Below the pieces are notes generated by a model. That model ran no database searches. It saw only the letters and a program-made list of their open reading frames with translations, and had not been told where the DNA came from. A DNA stretch of 64,000 nt from assembly GCA_030374765.1 (NCBI GenBank), contig JARGXX010000022.1:372001-436000 (forward strand). The letters are read 5' to 3'. Shown in pieces: positions 46,201 to 58,033 of the stretch. The DNA is from Agarophyton chilense. Taxonomy: Eukaryota > Rhodophyta > Florideophyceae > Gracilariales > Gracilariaceae. The stretch's first letter is position 1, and each line of letters starts with the position of its first letter. The position numbers and the translations under genes were made by a program.

Positions 46201-48290
46201 TGACGATTTCAGGAGAGAGATTGCCATCGGATAGGAGATCAGGATAACATCTGCAATTCATTGCGGAATGGAAACCGGAAAAAGGAATTCCAGCTCATCG
46301 GATTGGTTACTCCCCTGGCCTTTGGTTATAAAGAAAAAGGCTACTACCATTTATTGTGAGTATATGTAGTAGGTACAAAAAGCTGTATGCTGATCGCAAT
46401 CAAATTTTTCAATGCCCGGCCTTTGGCAATCGCTGATTGCGAAGGCGTTGAAGAATACAACTGGAATTGCAGTTCTTGCACACTTAACAATCTCTGATTA
46501 CCACGGGTTGTTGCAACCAATTGTACAGTCAGTTAATTGCGTTCCGACCCCGCACCGCACCCCCCTACCTCGTTACTCATTGTTCCTTCAGAAATCAGTA
46601 GAGTCATATTAGGAGAACATTACCTGAAACGCATTCTTACAAAAAAGCTCTCCCCAACTCACACCCATTTTAAGCAGGGTGGGAATTTGGGTCTCTAACA
46701 AGGACTCTGTTCGACGGTTCCCTGCACGGACAATGAGCAGGCGAAAAATGAGACAGCAACACAAGCCAGTCGCTGTGACAGTATTTGATACTTATGCAAA
46801 ATATATTCCAATCGGGAAGATGCAAGTAGCAAAAAGTGTCAAGAAAACCTGTATAATACTCCAGTCCTTGAGTACTCATGTAAAAGATTGTGCGGATACA
46901 ACTATTAACAACAGAGAAGGGTATAATAACGGCTTTTTGAGAACCTACGTCTCAGATGCCCAGAACTTGTTTTCCGGTTTGATAACTCTGTGCACAACGT
47001 TTCGGGAGTGCGACTATCGAACACCTTCCGGAATCTACCTAGAAATGTGACGAGCTTTCTTAGGAGGTTGTCCAAGATACAAAGTGTCAGAAGGTGCAAG
47101 TCAAGTGGCCCTTTTTTGTTTCGTTGAGCAGTAGGAGCAAAATGTGTGGGGGCATACGACGAACGTAGCTCCTGCGTAAAACATGAAATGTGAAATGGGT
47201 GATGCAACGCTCATCAAACGAAGCTGCAACAAGAATTATCGTCAGTCTAAGAAAGGGAGGTCAACTTGAGGGCTGTGGTAGTGCCTACCGCGAAACATAG
47301 TCAATATGTGGCAGGAGCGTACCTATGACCTTATTTCATATAAAGCTCAGACATCAGTCAAAAGTCCGCTAGTACATGTTTGAGTCACAAACTTCTAGAC
47401 AAAGAAAAAGGTTTGCAGTCATCGAATGAAGTATTTACGATGCTCATTCTGACGATAGAGGCATGAATAGTCTTTGAATGCAATCCTGATATGTAGAGGT
47501 ATATTTGGAGGCATATCTGCAAACGTATTGTGCTGTGTTGCTCACTAACAAACGTCAGCCATCAAGAAGTTGTCGAGAACGTATAAAAGAAAATCAAGAA
47601 TAATTAAGGAAATCAATACTAGATTCAATATTCTCGTCTTCCAGAAGAGACAGGACTACCTGAAAGGCACTATCCTACTGGACTAGGAATTAGAGCATAG
47701 TTTCCGGAAGGAAGAATATGATGGAGGCATAGTCAATATGCAGAAACACAGTCAATACACAGAGGGATAGTCAATCCCCGAACGGCTCCTCTGGAGAGTG
47801 GTAGGGCCATTAGGTGTTTCTCGATGAATAAGTTTCACTAGCAGTATCGAACTCAGCGCGTATCGATAGCGCGACTTCATCGTGCACTGTTGTATGCTCT
47901 GCAGATATCGCGAAAGTCGCTGTTGCACTGCGCAGCGCAAAACGCTTGAGTTTAAAGAAACGCTCACTTAACTGTTTGTTTATCCGAACGATTCATCAGC
48001 CACTCAAACCTCACATTAGAGAAGCTGTTTCCGAAGAGATCTGAGGAATCGAGGGGCAGATAATCCTGGTATGGAACACTTTTGGAGAACAGTATTCCGT
48101 GCAATTGGGCACAAGTTACAACAGTAAGGATCACCATTTTCCATATTATAATAAGGTCGATTTTACTCGTGCTCCGATGTGTGCCTGTATCTCATATTCG
48201 CGAACTACTGTACGTTTAGTGATTGAAAGGTTTGTGACGTACCCTCATCATCTCGACTAGGGTGAACAGGGATTGTCTTATCCAAATTCA
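46201..48290. other. Intergenic, no supported gene
   Basis: Small ORFs only. A short motif of the type ATAGTCAATA recurs near 47297, 47728, 47746 and 47768. The meaning is unknown. No RNA gene is recognisable. Confidence 0.45.
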
Positions 48291-48293
48291 TTA

Positions 48294-49403
48294 CTACTGC
48301 CATCCATGTTGCTCCTTTATCTTCTCATAAACAGCATCCACAATACGCTGAGTGCACAATGTTTCGTTCATCCACTTTGCTGATGCGTCAATGTCATTTT
48401 CGCGAATCATGCGAACAAATTCTTTCACCATTTTTGCCGCCTGAGGAAGACCCTCTTCGTCGACAAGGATACTTTCAGGCGACGGATAGCACCACTGATA
48501 AATATCATCTCCCTCGATGGTACTGACCGATTTTTCGTACGTATAATCGGTATCGACAGTGAAATCCGCCGGGTCTCTAACAGATTTAAAGAGTATCGTC
48601 TGACGAGGTGGCAAGACAAATCCATCTATCTGAAGGTAGCCCGTCTCACCCATAACAGTGGTCCTCATAAACGTGCCCGCAGTACCATCGATTACAAAGC
48701 ACAACGATATTCTCTCATCATCATTAGTACCAAACTCCACAATGCCCTCCGCACTTGCCACAACCTGCGGGAATCGCTTGTTAGTTTTACTCGTGCAAAG
48801 TACGGACAAAACGTTGCTTGTCGCTTCAATGCCGAGAAGTGCTACAGCCGTGCGAGACACATACCAGCCAAGATCTCCCCAAACTGTCATCGGTTCGAGC
48901 TCCGGTTTGCTACGAATATTTTGCGCCATGTTCGGGATAGGAATGCAGAAGGTAGACTGTATTCGCTTGACCTGTCCAATGTCTCCTGCAATGATTCGTT
49001 TGCGAACCTGCTGTGTGCGATAAGCATGGACGAAGTGTGTGGCATCCATGAAAATGACTTTTGCTTTCTCGCAAGCATCCCTTATGGCTTCCACATCAAC
49101 TACCGATGCAAATGGCTTGTCAACGAAAACATGTTTGCCGGCCTCGGCGCAACGAATTGCCCATTCTGTAGCCAAAGCTGTCGGGAGGGGTATATATACG
49201 GCATCGACCGGAGCGGTGAGGATTTGCTCGTAAGTGCATGCGTGTTTGAGGTTATGTTCCTCGGCATATTTCTCTGCTCGCTTCATGTCACGAGATGCTA
49301 TAGTTGTGCATTCGATATCATCAATATAGTCAACACTGTCGAGAATCACAGAATTGATCCATGCAGTGGATAGGATACCAAGTCTGATGACATTTTCACT
49401 CAT
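48294..49403 (-). CDS. Gfo/Idh/MocA-family oxidoreductase
   Basis: Intact single-exon ORF of 369 codons. The N-terminal Rossmann domain (1-125) begins VIRLGILSTAWINSVIL, where the family has a Gly-rich dinucleotide loop (here partly changed to L-S-T-A). ASRDMKRAEKYAEEH follows the second strand, then DAVYIPLPTALATEWAIRCA, and HVFVDKPFAS, matching the EKP(x)A catalytic-lysine motif with Asp for Glu. The C-terminal alpha/beta domain (126-369) has GDIGQVKRIQSTF and DLGWYVSRTAVALLG. Length and motifs fit dihydrodiol-dehydrogenase-like NADP-dependent enzymes acting on sugars or diols; the substrate cannot be told. The start at 49403 follows from the near-terminal beta strand. It is probably cytosolic, with no targeting signal seen. 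Confidence 0.88.
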   Translation of the reverse strand: MSENVIRLGILSTAWINSVILDSVDYIDDIECTTIASRDMKRAEKYAEEHNLKHACTYEQILTAPVDAVYIPLPTALATEWAIRCAEAGKHVFVDKPFASVVDVEAIRDACEKAKVIFMDATHFVHAYRTQQVRKRIIAGDIGQVKRIQSTFCIPIPNMAQNIRSKPELEPMTVWGDLGWYVSRTAVALLGIEATSNVLSVLCTSKTNKRFPQVVASAEGIVEFGTNDDERISLCFVIDGTAGTFMRTTVMGETGYLQIDGFVLPPRQTILFKSVRDPADFTVDTDYTYEKSVSTIEGDDIYQWCYPSPESILVDEEGLPQAAKMVKEFVRMIRENDIDASAKWMNETLCTQRIVDAVYEKIKEQHGWQ

Positions 49404-49689
49404 TTTGATGAATAGAAGCTACTTGGTCTCAGGCAGACAATAGAAGATGAAAGGTTATCTTGCCGTGCAGTACAGATTGATCGTCACGAAGATCGGCGTA
49501 CGTGTTTCGGCTTAGTATACGCAACGGAGATGAGTTTGGAAAAGGGGGGAGGGGGAAGTTTCGAACTCATGAATCGGGTCTCAGGGCATTGAGGCGATTG
49601 AATCGGCCGATATTGCCGTCGGAAGTGTGCGGGAATGAGATTGGTCTCAGACATACCATTTTTTGCTGCATCTCTTGTGATCTGATGCT
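49404..49689. other. Upstream region of the oxidoreductase gene
   Basis: About 290 bp without a supported gene, containing a G-rich stretch at about 49538-49556. Probably promoter and 5' UTR. Confidence 0.35.
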
Positions 49690-49760
49690 CTAGTGTCTAT
49701 ACGACCACTGGCCTCATATGAGGCCAATTGGCCCCATATGAGGCCAAAATTACAACATCG
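49690..49760 (+). mobile_element. Single end of palindrome-ended MITE-like family
   Basis: CTAGTGTCTATACGACC at 49690-49706 followed by GGCCTCATATGAGGCC and GGCCCCATATGAGGCC palindromes. This is the same terminal structure as at 40638-42015. No partner end is found within the next 1.7 kb, so it is a truncated copy. Confidence 0.65.
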
Positions 49761-50398
49761 ATATTTTTTGTAAACTTTTCCTTAAATTTTTGTGCCTAGA
49801 CGTTGTCAACACTCTCTTCTTCTCTAGCGTCAACCTCAAAGATCACGAACGATCGTCCACAACCTGTACACAACTGAGCTACCTGGTCGAGAGAATATGT
49901 GCAATTTCACATTTTGTAGTGCAAGACTCGTGGATCATATATTGGTTCAGTAAAATTCTCAAAAAGCCGTCAAATCGATAGTGGAGATACACAGTTTTGG
50001 TATTACTAACAAAATTTCGAACAATGGATAGCAGCATATTTTAATGAATGGAGGTAAAATCCACACGATTATGTCGTTAGAAACACGTAATGTGACAAAG
50101 ATGAACATGCAAGCCAGCATTTCAGAAGTTATTTGGACCAAATGAATAATGAAAAAAGTATCCATGACTGTGAATGGTGCAGGGCAAATGAATCAATAAA
50201 AAGTCACGGGACCTGTTGAAATTAATTTCTGAACCATGGCTGCGCTCTTAATAGTCTCTTAATATTATTTCTACATTTGAGTGTTTCCTGTTGCTCTTGT
50301 TGAAGAAAAAGTTCGATCTCTCAAGTCTCTGTTGGAAGGCAAAGGCTTAAAAAGACTAAAAGGCGTTCAATTTTGACATTTTTCGGATTGAAGGTGTA

Positions 50399-50900
50399 AT
50401 GGAGTCGCTTAAACGTTTATACAGAAGATCAATTGGGTTTGAAAAAACCTTTTCAAAATATATTATCTCTTCAAATCTCGAAAAGATCATATCACGCTTT
50501 CGCTTTGAACATGTATGGCAATTAATTCTTTATAGTGGTTTTGAGGTTCTGAAAATGATAGAAATTCAGAAGAAGCCAAACGGTTCTTCGTTTCTGACTT
50601 TATGAAAGCTATAAATGACCATCAAAAATCTTTCGTAGCTCCATCACACATTTTGGACGTGGATGAAAGTTTGTCACGTTGGTATAAACTTGGGTTAATC
50701 TTGGTTGAAATTAGACTTCCACACTATAGTGCTCTTGAAAAAAAACCTGAAAATGGTTGTGACTTAAAGACAGTGTGTTGTAAAAGGAGTGAAATAATTC
50801 TCAAAATAGAAATCAAAATGACAGCTACGCAACCAGAAGTACTGGCTTTTGAATCGAAACATGCGCAGGAAACAGCTGTTTGAATAAGACTGGTTAAAAA
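50399..50900 (+). pseudogene. PiggyBac-like transposase relic 2
   Basis: Plus strand. FSKYIISSNLEKIISRFRFE (50399-50605), then SHILDVDESLSRWYKL and CCKRSEIILKIEIKM (50602-50883). Homologous to relic 1 at 20705-21990. It covers only the middle of the transposase, up to the QPEVLAFESK block, and then stops. A frame break lies between the two ORFs near 50600. Confidence 0.75.
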
Positions 50901-51029
50901 TTGTTTTTTCACAGGCCCATCAGATACCCAGAGCGACGGTCCGAATAGTACTAACGAAACAGTTTCCTATATTGATTAATGGATAAAGTATCCGTGGCGC
51001 AGTTATGTTGTTGAGTTGAGAGAAGCGTA

Positions 51030-51539
51030 CTACGATAAATTGCGCATAGTTTGATTTCCACAACCCGGACAATGATGTAATGATGTAGTGAATCGTGTAT
51101 AAACGAGTCACAATCAATACAAAAGACATTGAGACAGTTGGGGCAAAGCAGTCGCAAAGCTTTATCTTTACGCAATAAGGTTTTGCAGCCAGTGCACCGT
51201 GCAGAGAGTGTTTGTGACAATACCATGATACGCTCCATGCGAGCGTCATTCTTAGCCCCGTTTGACAGTGCAGCATCAGATTCGCGCTGATCAAGAGTGA
51301 CGAATCTCGGAACTGGGAATAAATGGTGGTAAGACCGTGCGAGGTGCGGGCTTGAGACCAAAGTCAGACCGCATAGAGTGCACTCTGAAGGCATTTCACT
51401 TATCCACGCTGAACAACGCGGGCAGTGGTATCCAAAGCGCCCCTTCAAGTTCGGATTGTTACAGTAGAGAGCTGGCTGTTCTAAGCGTTCCAGAATCGTA
51501 AACCCCATTCGTATGAGGGAAGCACACACTTGTTTGTTC
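51030..51539 (-). pseudogene. SSL1-like: TFIIH subunit p44 (SSL1/GTF2H2) C-terminal fragment
   Basis: Minus-strand frame with SLIRMGF, YHCPRCSAWISEMPSECTLC, GLTLVSSPHLARSYHHLFPV and CPNCLNVFCIDCDSFIHDSL. These are the C4 zinc-finger and Ssl1-type domains of p44, a core TFIIH subunit in transcription initiation and nucleotide excision repair. The terminal CPGC of the family lies in another frame because of a 7-bp tandem duplication at about 51071-51086; a stop for that frame is at 51030-51032. The 5' end is cut at 51539 by an LTR. The N-terminal VWA-like domain is not in this window. It may be a pseudogene or a disrupted gene. Confidence 0.8.
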
Positions 51540-51985
51540 TATAACGCAATGACTGGTAGGTCAGCATACTGGTCTCAACCTAAGGTAGCGTGGTAGAGCG
51601 GGTCGTAAGGTTCGTATCCCTGACGGCGGCACTCCCAGAATACTTGGTGCACTGGGCTGGAGTTTACTGCGTAGTTCTACAGGTCGGAGCTACGGAAACG
51701 ATAGCATCAAGACCAAATGGTGAAACTAATGTATCAAAGGGGGTAATTTAGTATACTAACAATACCTGCCTGATTCTAAGGTAGAAGCATCATTCGAGCC
51801 AATTAAATATCGATGGAGAGGCGCTGGGATCTCCCTGGTACTGTAAAGCTATCCTATTACACTAAATAAAACAAAACAATTAACTAGGTGTGTCCAGCTG
51901 GGGTCGGCCAGTCCACGTGGCGGCTGTAAGTTACCTCAGGCCCTCATGGCTTACAGAACTCAACCTTAATCGTTGCTCCTTCACA
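51540..51985 (-). repeat. 3' LTR of a family A remnant
   Basis: 446 bp; plus strand starts TATAACGCAATGACTGG and ends TCCTTCACA. A polypurine tract on the minus strand (51986-52001) shows it is the 3' LTR of a minus-strand element. It directly abuts the p44 fragment. Confidence 0.85.
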
Positions 51986-52240
51986 TATCTCCCTCCTTAG
52001 GATTCGACCGTCACGGCGAAGTCCAAACTACTTTACACCTTTCTGGGAGTCTGGCTCTAATTGGACCAATAGGTGAAGTGGAGGAGAACTCCCGGGTTTC
52101 CCTGGTATGACCGCGATACAGACTCGTTCACACCGATTCCGCTACATCGGCCGGGCCGAGATGACACTCGTTCCTATCCCGCAAAGCCTTTGAGAAATCA
52201 ACCATCGGGCATTCCGAGGCGTCATGTGGCTGACTATTAC
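51986..52240 (-). mobile_element. Internal remnant of a family A element (antisense-ORF region)
   Basis: Short piece homologous to 8680-8750 and, after an internal deletion, to 10300-10470 of element 1. The plus-strand frame 52073-52342 reads PGFPWYDRDTDSFTPIPLHR and is part of the antisense ORF. Element 2 inserted next to or into this remnant at 52241. Confidence 0.75.
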
Positions 52241-52687
52241 TGTGAAGGAGCAACGATAACAGTTGAGCCGTGTAAGCCGCCGGGGCCTGAGGTATCTTAC
52301 AGACGCCACGTGGACTGGCCGACCTCAGCTGGGCTCATTTAGATTATTATTTTATTTTATTTTGTGGAATAGATTAGCATTACAGTGCCATGGAGATCTA
52401 AGCCCCTCCCCATTACTATTTACTTGGCTCGAGTGAGGCTTCTCCTTTAGAGTAAGGTAAACACCGTTAGGATATTTAATTACCCCCCTTTGGTACATTA
52501 GTTCCACCAATTGGTCTTAAATCCATCGTTTCCGTAGCTCCGACCTGTAGGACTACGCAGTAAACGACAGCCCATTGCACAAAGTACTCTGGAAGTGCCG
52601 CCGTCAAGGTTACGAACCTTAGGACCCGCTCTACCACGCTACCTCAGGTTGAGACCAGTACGCTGAAGTACCAGTCATTGCGTTACA
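52241..52687 (+). repeat. 5' LTR of element 2
   Basis: 447 bp, TGTGAAGGAGC ... GCGTTACA. It has the intact TG...CA ends and is the best-preserved LTR for defining the family boundaries. Confidence 0.88.
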
Positions 52688-52712
52688 TTTTTGTCTCCCG
52701 ACTTAGAATCCC

Positions 52713-55594
52713 TTGGGAATAGTTGAACAGACCATTGGAACGGAAAATTATCCGGATTCTAACCTTTGGTTTATTCCCCAACGGACCAGAACTACAGAAG
52801 CAACCGCCATTATGGATGCAGGAAACACACCCAACCGACCAGATCAAAGGACTCCTACGGCAGGACGAAGTGCGACTACAACGCCGGCGATGTCGCCTGA
52901 CCCTTAGGTTGATACCGCTAGCGACCGCAGGAGCACGAGGAGCCAGCCGCAAGAAGCATTAACCCCCCTGGATAACCCGGAAAGGATTCGCCCAGAACCC
53001 ACGGTGGCAGCCCGTTTACGAGAACGCCTCACCAGGGCCATCTCTAGGCCAGGTACATCTCAAGGAGAAACCCACCAGACCGAAGGAATTAGAGAAAACA
53101 TGCCCACCGGGCTTGCCGACCTTCTCTGGCTCCGTCTCCGTGAGCTCTGCTCAGCCCATGTGGATTCCATTATGTACGTGCGACGGGCTACGGCAATCGC
53201 TGACCATACGGATTACATCATCACGCGAATCGTCTTTAAGGTAGTGGAGTCTGAATAATTTATGGACTCCCCTCTACAGGCCGTTCAAGGAGATGTCACC
53301 CGCCAGGCAGGCAATTTGGTCCCTAGGACCACTCCACCACAAATTAACCGTCCGGTCTCCATATGGCAACCCCCTACCGAACCCCCAGGAGTGGCGGCAT
53401 TATCCGCCCCTCGCCGGGAATACCATCAGGAAAACCCCATGGTGGGACAATCTAGGAGCAGAAGAGAAGCTCCGCGTCTAGAAGAGAGACCGCTCGCCCC
53501 ACCCGACGGATTATATGAGGTACAGCGACCTCAGGGCTCCATCGGATCTTATATATAGATCGATCCTTTAGGTCCCTATTCCGCTGGAAAGAACCAAAGA
53601 AGCAAAAGAAGAGACCATTCGGACACGAGTGATTCCGAATTGGCCTCGACCGATGCGACGGACTCGGATGTAGATGAGGCTGCCGTTCGAGGCCTCAGAC
53701 CACTGCCAACAACCAACGAACTTTTCCTTAAGGTTCTAGACTACCAGAATTACCGGCTGGCCGACAGGTCCGCCGAATATACTGGTTCTGTGGCTCGCAG
53801 AGTCGCCAAATGGGCCAAACGGATACAATTAACCACTACGGACAAGTTCTCCGTTTCCGATCCCATTGCTGTCCTGAGGTTTCTCAGTTTTTTCTGTACG
53901 GCCTGCGAGCAGAACGGTGTCCACGAGGGCGCCGCTGTATACCTTTTCCAATTCTTCCTTACAGGACAGGCGCGTGACCGAGTGGCTTGGAAGATATCTG
54001 GCACATCTCACCTCGTGGATGCTCTAGACTGTGAGCTCCTCAGATCCTACCCTCACGTTGTTCATTACCTCTTGGAAACTTACGCCACGGATGACGATAT
54101 AATGGATGCCCACCAGGAAGTAATATCCTTTAGGCAGAGCTCCAATATGACCTAGTCGGCTTTCGCAGACGACCTATGGAAGAAGGGTTACCGATGTGGA
54201 AACGTGTTCTCCGATGGACGGCCTCAACGTCACTTCATCACGGGATTGCTCCTTGCCATTCGGACACATGTGCGCAATTACCACACGGAAACCCCGTAAT
54301 ACTCCTTCCAAAAACCCGTTACCTACGCCGAGGGTTATGGAAACCCCTACAGGGCCTCCAAACGCATCGCTGATATAACCAGAGGACACGCAACTCTATT
54401 GCGTAAACCCAACCAAGCCCGTTTGGTTAGCTCCACGGAGTCGGACATGGATGCATCACTCCATTACATCAATTCGGGAGATGTCCTCGCGGTTAATATC
54501 AGTGGTTCTCCGTTCGGGCTCTGTGATAAAATCCACTCAAACGATGGAACAGAAGGAAAAAAGCTGGAAGCGAACAGTACTGTTCGCGAAGGTGAAAGTT
54601 GGAGAAATTGGATAAAAGAAATGGATAGATAAAGGGAAAGGTTGGCGGAAGATGAGGGCGGCGAGTGTGGCAAAAGTGACGGCAATACTCCGTGTGCCCT
54701 TCTCTTTCTCCCGACTGAGATGCCTTTATTGTGAGTTTATATTCTCGTTCTTCTCCAAGAACTTCCGTCCTTCTCCAAGGAGAAGGGGTGAATCAGAGTA
54801 CCTCATATGAAGGCCTCCATTGATGACGGCCGCCCTTGGCCACACGATTATTCTATCCCAGTCCTGGGAGGAGTAATCGGTCTAAGTGACTGCGTAATTC
54901 AAGTTATTGATTTGGAGTACAGTACAGATAGGTAAAGTACTTTAACCTTACAAGAAACGAAATAATTATCGTGTTGACTAAAAGATATCTAGTCTTGCAG
55001 TACCCTGATGGAAGAGGACAGCAACTCGCGGAGTGGCATCTGTGCCCAACCAGTAGCTACATACTGCAGATGTTCGAGCTCGTTCCACGTTCTGTATGGA
55101 TCGAGCTCAGGCGACAACATGCCGCCAGTTGACAGTACTCCTACGAAGGACGTTCAAAAGTCAGGTGGGAACAGTACAAGAGTTCAAAGCCCCCATCATA
55201 TACCTCCCAGGGAACTACAGCGACCACTGAACCACCCACACCCAAGTATTCTCCCTTTCAGTCCCGCAAAAACGTTTTTGTTCGCTACCCAAAATCTTGC
55301 TTCCTCTACCTCCCCGTGACCCAACGTTGTGACTGTACGAGGTATCTGCCTGAGGACGCACGTAGAAACATTCTAGCCTCAAGGGAAGAGAATTACCGGG
55401 TGCGGAGATTTGAAGGAATGAATAACAGCGCACAGCAACAAACCACAGGGACCCCTGGAAGCTCACGCTATGTTACGCCTCCGGATACTCCGATCAAAGC
55501 CTCGCAGATCCACGCCATTGTAGATCCTACGGACGACCCCGTGGAAGAATCCTATCCTCAGGAAGAAACGGAAATCCCATCGGAAAACTCCTAG
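52713..55594 (+). pseudogene. Gag of element 2 (broken, with insert)
   Basis: Pieces at 52713-52907, 53004-53258, 53262-53558, 53640-54155, 54176-54500 and 55190-55594. Typical segments are DSELASTDATDSDVDEAAV, VAKWAKRIQLTTTDKFSVSD and VHYLLETYATDDDI. The Cys-rich end is in 55316-55594 (RCDCTRYLPEDARRNI). The frame is broken by single-base changes and by the insert at about 54522-55183. Confidence 0.75.
54522..55183. mobile_element. Insert of about 660 bp in gag of element 2
   Basis: Absent in elements 1 and 3 at the same gag position. It begins TGTGATAAAATCC and ends near GTACAAGAGTTCA, a TG...CA layout, with flanks that are only partly alike. A short plus-strand ORF at 55008 (MEEDSNSRSGIC) crosses its right edge. 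It could be a solo LTR of another family or a truncated element. Confidence 0.45.
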
Positions 55595-55632
55595 AGGGAT
55601 GATTAGAGGCAAATTATCTCTTTTAAAACCAC

Positions 55633-56661
55633 TTGGACGGGCATGAGCCAACGATCTCCTCACCTCCCAATACGAACCACCCACAATACACCACTCAGGA
55701 TGAACCACAATTGCCACACAGTAAAGACCCCTTCTGTATCCTCAGGAAAGAGAACTATCAAGTCGGAGTGAATGTAGAACTTTGTTACAATAACTCTCGA
55801 GTGACCACAGCTGTACTGGACACAGGCGCTGGTACCAACTTGCTCCATTCGAAGCTACTCCCACTGGGGTGGCAAGATTTCGTTCAGGCAAGGAAGACCC
55901 CAAGGATTACCGATGCATCCCGTAGACCAATGGACATTAAAGGGATAGTACCACTTTACCTTCATGCAGGACAATTCAAAGTCCGCACGTGGTTTCTTGT
56001 ATGTTCTAACTTGGGCGCTGAGGCAATCCTAGGTTCCTTCTTTATCGACCGAAACAATAAGGCCATTCATCCAGGCCTTAGAAAAGTCGCGTTCTACCGC
56101 ACATTTTCCATCTCCATAACTGGTTCCGCCCCAGGGCCGGAAGCTAACCGCAAACGAGCGGTTGTCTCCGAAAACACGAAGTCCAGTAAGGTTCGCCTGT
56201 CAAAGGCTATAACTATAGCCCAGATGACTGAAACCGCTGTGTCGGTCCATTCCCAGTCTTCAGGTCTCGTAACGATTCAGAACCACCCGAAAACGGTTCT
56301 GGAGCACCTTAACTTGATGGCCAATGGAGTAAGGGACATCCGCCCTAACAGGTCCTTCTTGATCACAATCAGCAAGTTCCGGGATAAACTAGTGCGGTTA
56401 CCGAAAGTTACAGTGATTTGTATCACTCTATCCGCGCCCGTGGCCATTATGGAGGACCAAATGGATAACCTTTCCACGCCAACTCCCGACGAGGACGTCG
56501 ACTCTTGGGAGGAGACGGTCGCCATCGGCGCAGAATTCGAATCCTATAGGCCCCAGGTACTTGATCTCCTCAGGGAATACCAGGCCATGTGGACAGGTAT
56601 ATTGGGCACAATCCGAGCCACTACACACTGCATAAACCTTCAGGATGATGGTAGACCATAG
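55633..56661 (+). pseudogene. Protease and linker of element 2
   Basis: Open frame of 342 codons. AVLDTGAGTNLLHSKLLPLG keeps the retropepsin active-site DTGAG, unlike elements 1, 3 and 4. It is followed by a linker with FLVCSNLGAEAILGSFFIDR and an RT-proximal segment (LREYQAMWTGILGTIRATTH). It ends in a stop at 56659-56661 just before RT. Confidence 0.75.
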
Positions 56662-56724
56662 TTCCAGCACCCATACCATACCGGCCTTAAAGGTAGGGAA
56701 ATTGTCGCCGACCAGATTGACAAG

Positions 56725-58006
56725 ATGCGCAAAGCTCAAGTCATAGAGCCGGCGCCTCTAAAAAAATCCGAGCGGGCAAAACCCCTTGTCCTCTTGACGA
56801 AGAAAGATGGCTCCGTCAGGTTCTGTGTCGACTACAGGAAGCTGAACGCAGTATCAAAGAGGGACTCATACCCGATACCCCGCATTGACGACTGCCTGGA
56901 TTCGTTAGAGAAAGATGTCGTATTTACCACACTGGAGGCTAGGCTCTGGATACTGGCCAATCTCTTTGGCCGAAGATGCGAGAGCGCTGACAATCTTTAC
57001 CACCCATGAAGGTCTGTTCAGATCTACTCGCATGCCCTTTTGTTTAAAGAATGCACCAGCCACTTTCCTACGGGTAATGGAAATTATACTGTCCAGAGTC
57101 AAATGGAAGTTTGCCCTGGTCTATTTGGATGACGTTATCATCTTCTCACGGACCGTAAAGGAACACCTGCGCCACTTGAAGAATGTGCTAACAATCCTAC
57201 AGGACGCTTGAGTAACACTGAAACACCGCAAAGGCGCTTTCCGCCAAGTTGCAGTGGACTATCTCGGTAACGTCTTCCTCACAGGAAAGCTAAAAGTGGC
57301 CACACGGACAACGGATGCGATTCGCCAGGCTAAGCCTCCCAGTACCCACATGAAACTACGATCCTTCGTGGGCTTGTGCAACGTTTACCGGCGGTTCGTC
57401 CAATTGTTTGCCAAGATCTCGGCCCCTCTCAACGCGATGCTGAAGAAGGGAACACCTTTGGATTTCGAAGCCCTTACCGACGACTAGTACGAGGCATTTC
57501 AGACCCTAAAGGACAAATTGCTGAACCCACCCATATTGGCTTTACCAAAGCCCTATAGGCCGTTCGTCCTGGACACAGATGCCTCTGATGCCCAAGTAGG
57601 TTGTGCACTGCTACTGGAACAGGACTCACCGAAGGACTATCGTCCTATTGGCTACTGGAGCAGAACGCCCACCAGCAAGGAGCAAAACTACAGTACGACC
57701 TAAAAGAAATGTCTAGCCATCGTATGGTCCGTATTGACACTCCGTCCGTACCTCGAGGGAACCAGGTTTATCATTAGGGCAAACCATGAATCACTCCACT
57801 GGTTACTCAATATGACCGATGCATCGAGTCACCTCGGTAGGTGGCGTCTCAGGCTCTCCGAATATGACTACGAGATAACCCATAGGCCAGGCATCAGGCA
57901 CCATGCAGCAGATGCCCTCTCGCGAATCATTACCGACGGAACTGATGACACTCCATTGGACGACCTAATTCCCACCCCCTTTACAGATGATGGACCTCAG
58001 GAATAA
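56725..58006 (+). pseudogene. RT and RNase H of element 2 (broken)
   Basis: RT fingers at 56725-57009 (VRFCVDYRKLNAVSKRD; PIPRIDDCLDSL), palm at 56915-57211 with FALVYLDDVIIFSRTVKEHL, thumb at 57254-57487 (SFVGLCNVYRRFVQLF), and RNase H at 57518-58006 (FVLDTDASDAQVGCAL; IIRANHESLHWLLNMTDASS). Catalytic YLDD and the first RNase H Asp survive. Frameshifts fall near 56940 and 57210, with stops near 57210, 57485 and 57701. Confidence 0.85.
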
Positions 58007-58033
58007 ACCGGAACAGATGATCTTATAGGTAAG

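Noticed and set aside
46679-47207. ORFs of 123 (plus) and 100 (minus) codons
   Set aside because: They overlap on opposite strands, and neither shows a recognisable motif.
47290-47775. Recurring AGTCAATA motif resembling an array
   Set aside because: Units are irregular in spacing and sequence; not a CRISPR or a proper tandem array.
49540-49600. Possible tRNA T-arm (AGTTCGAAACTT, minus strand)
   Set aside because: No D-arm or anticodon stem at the right distance.
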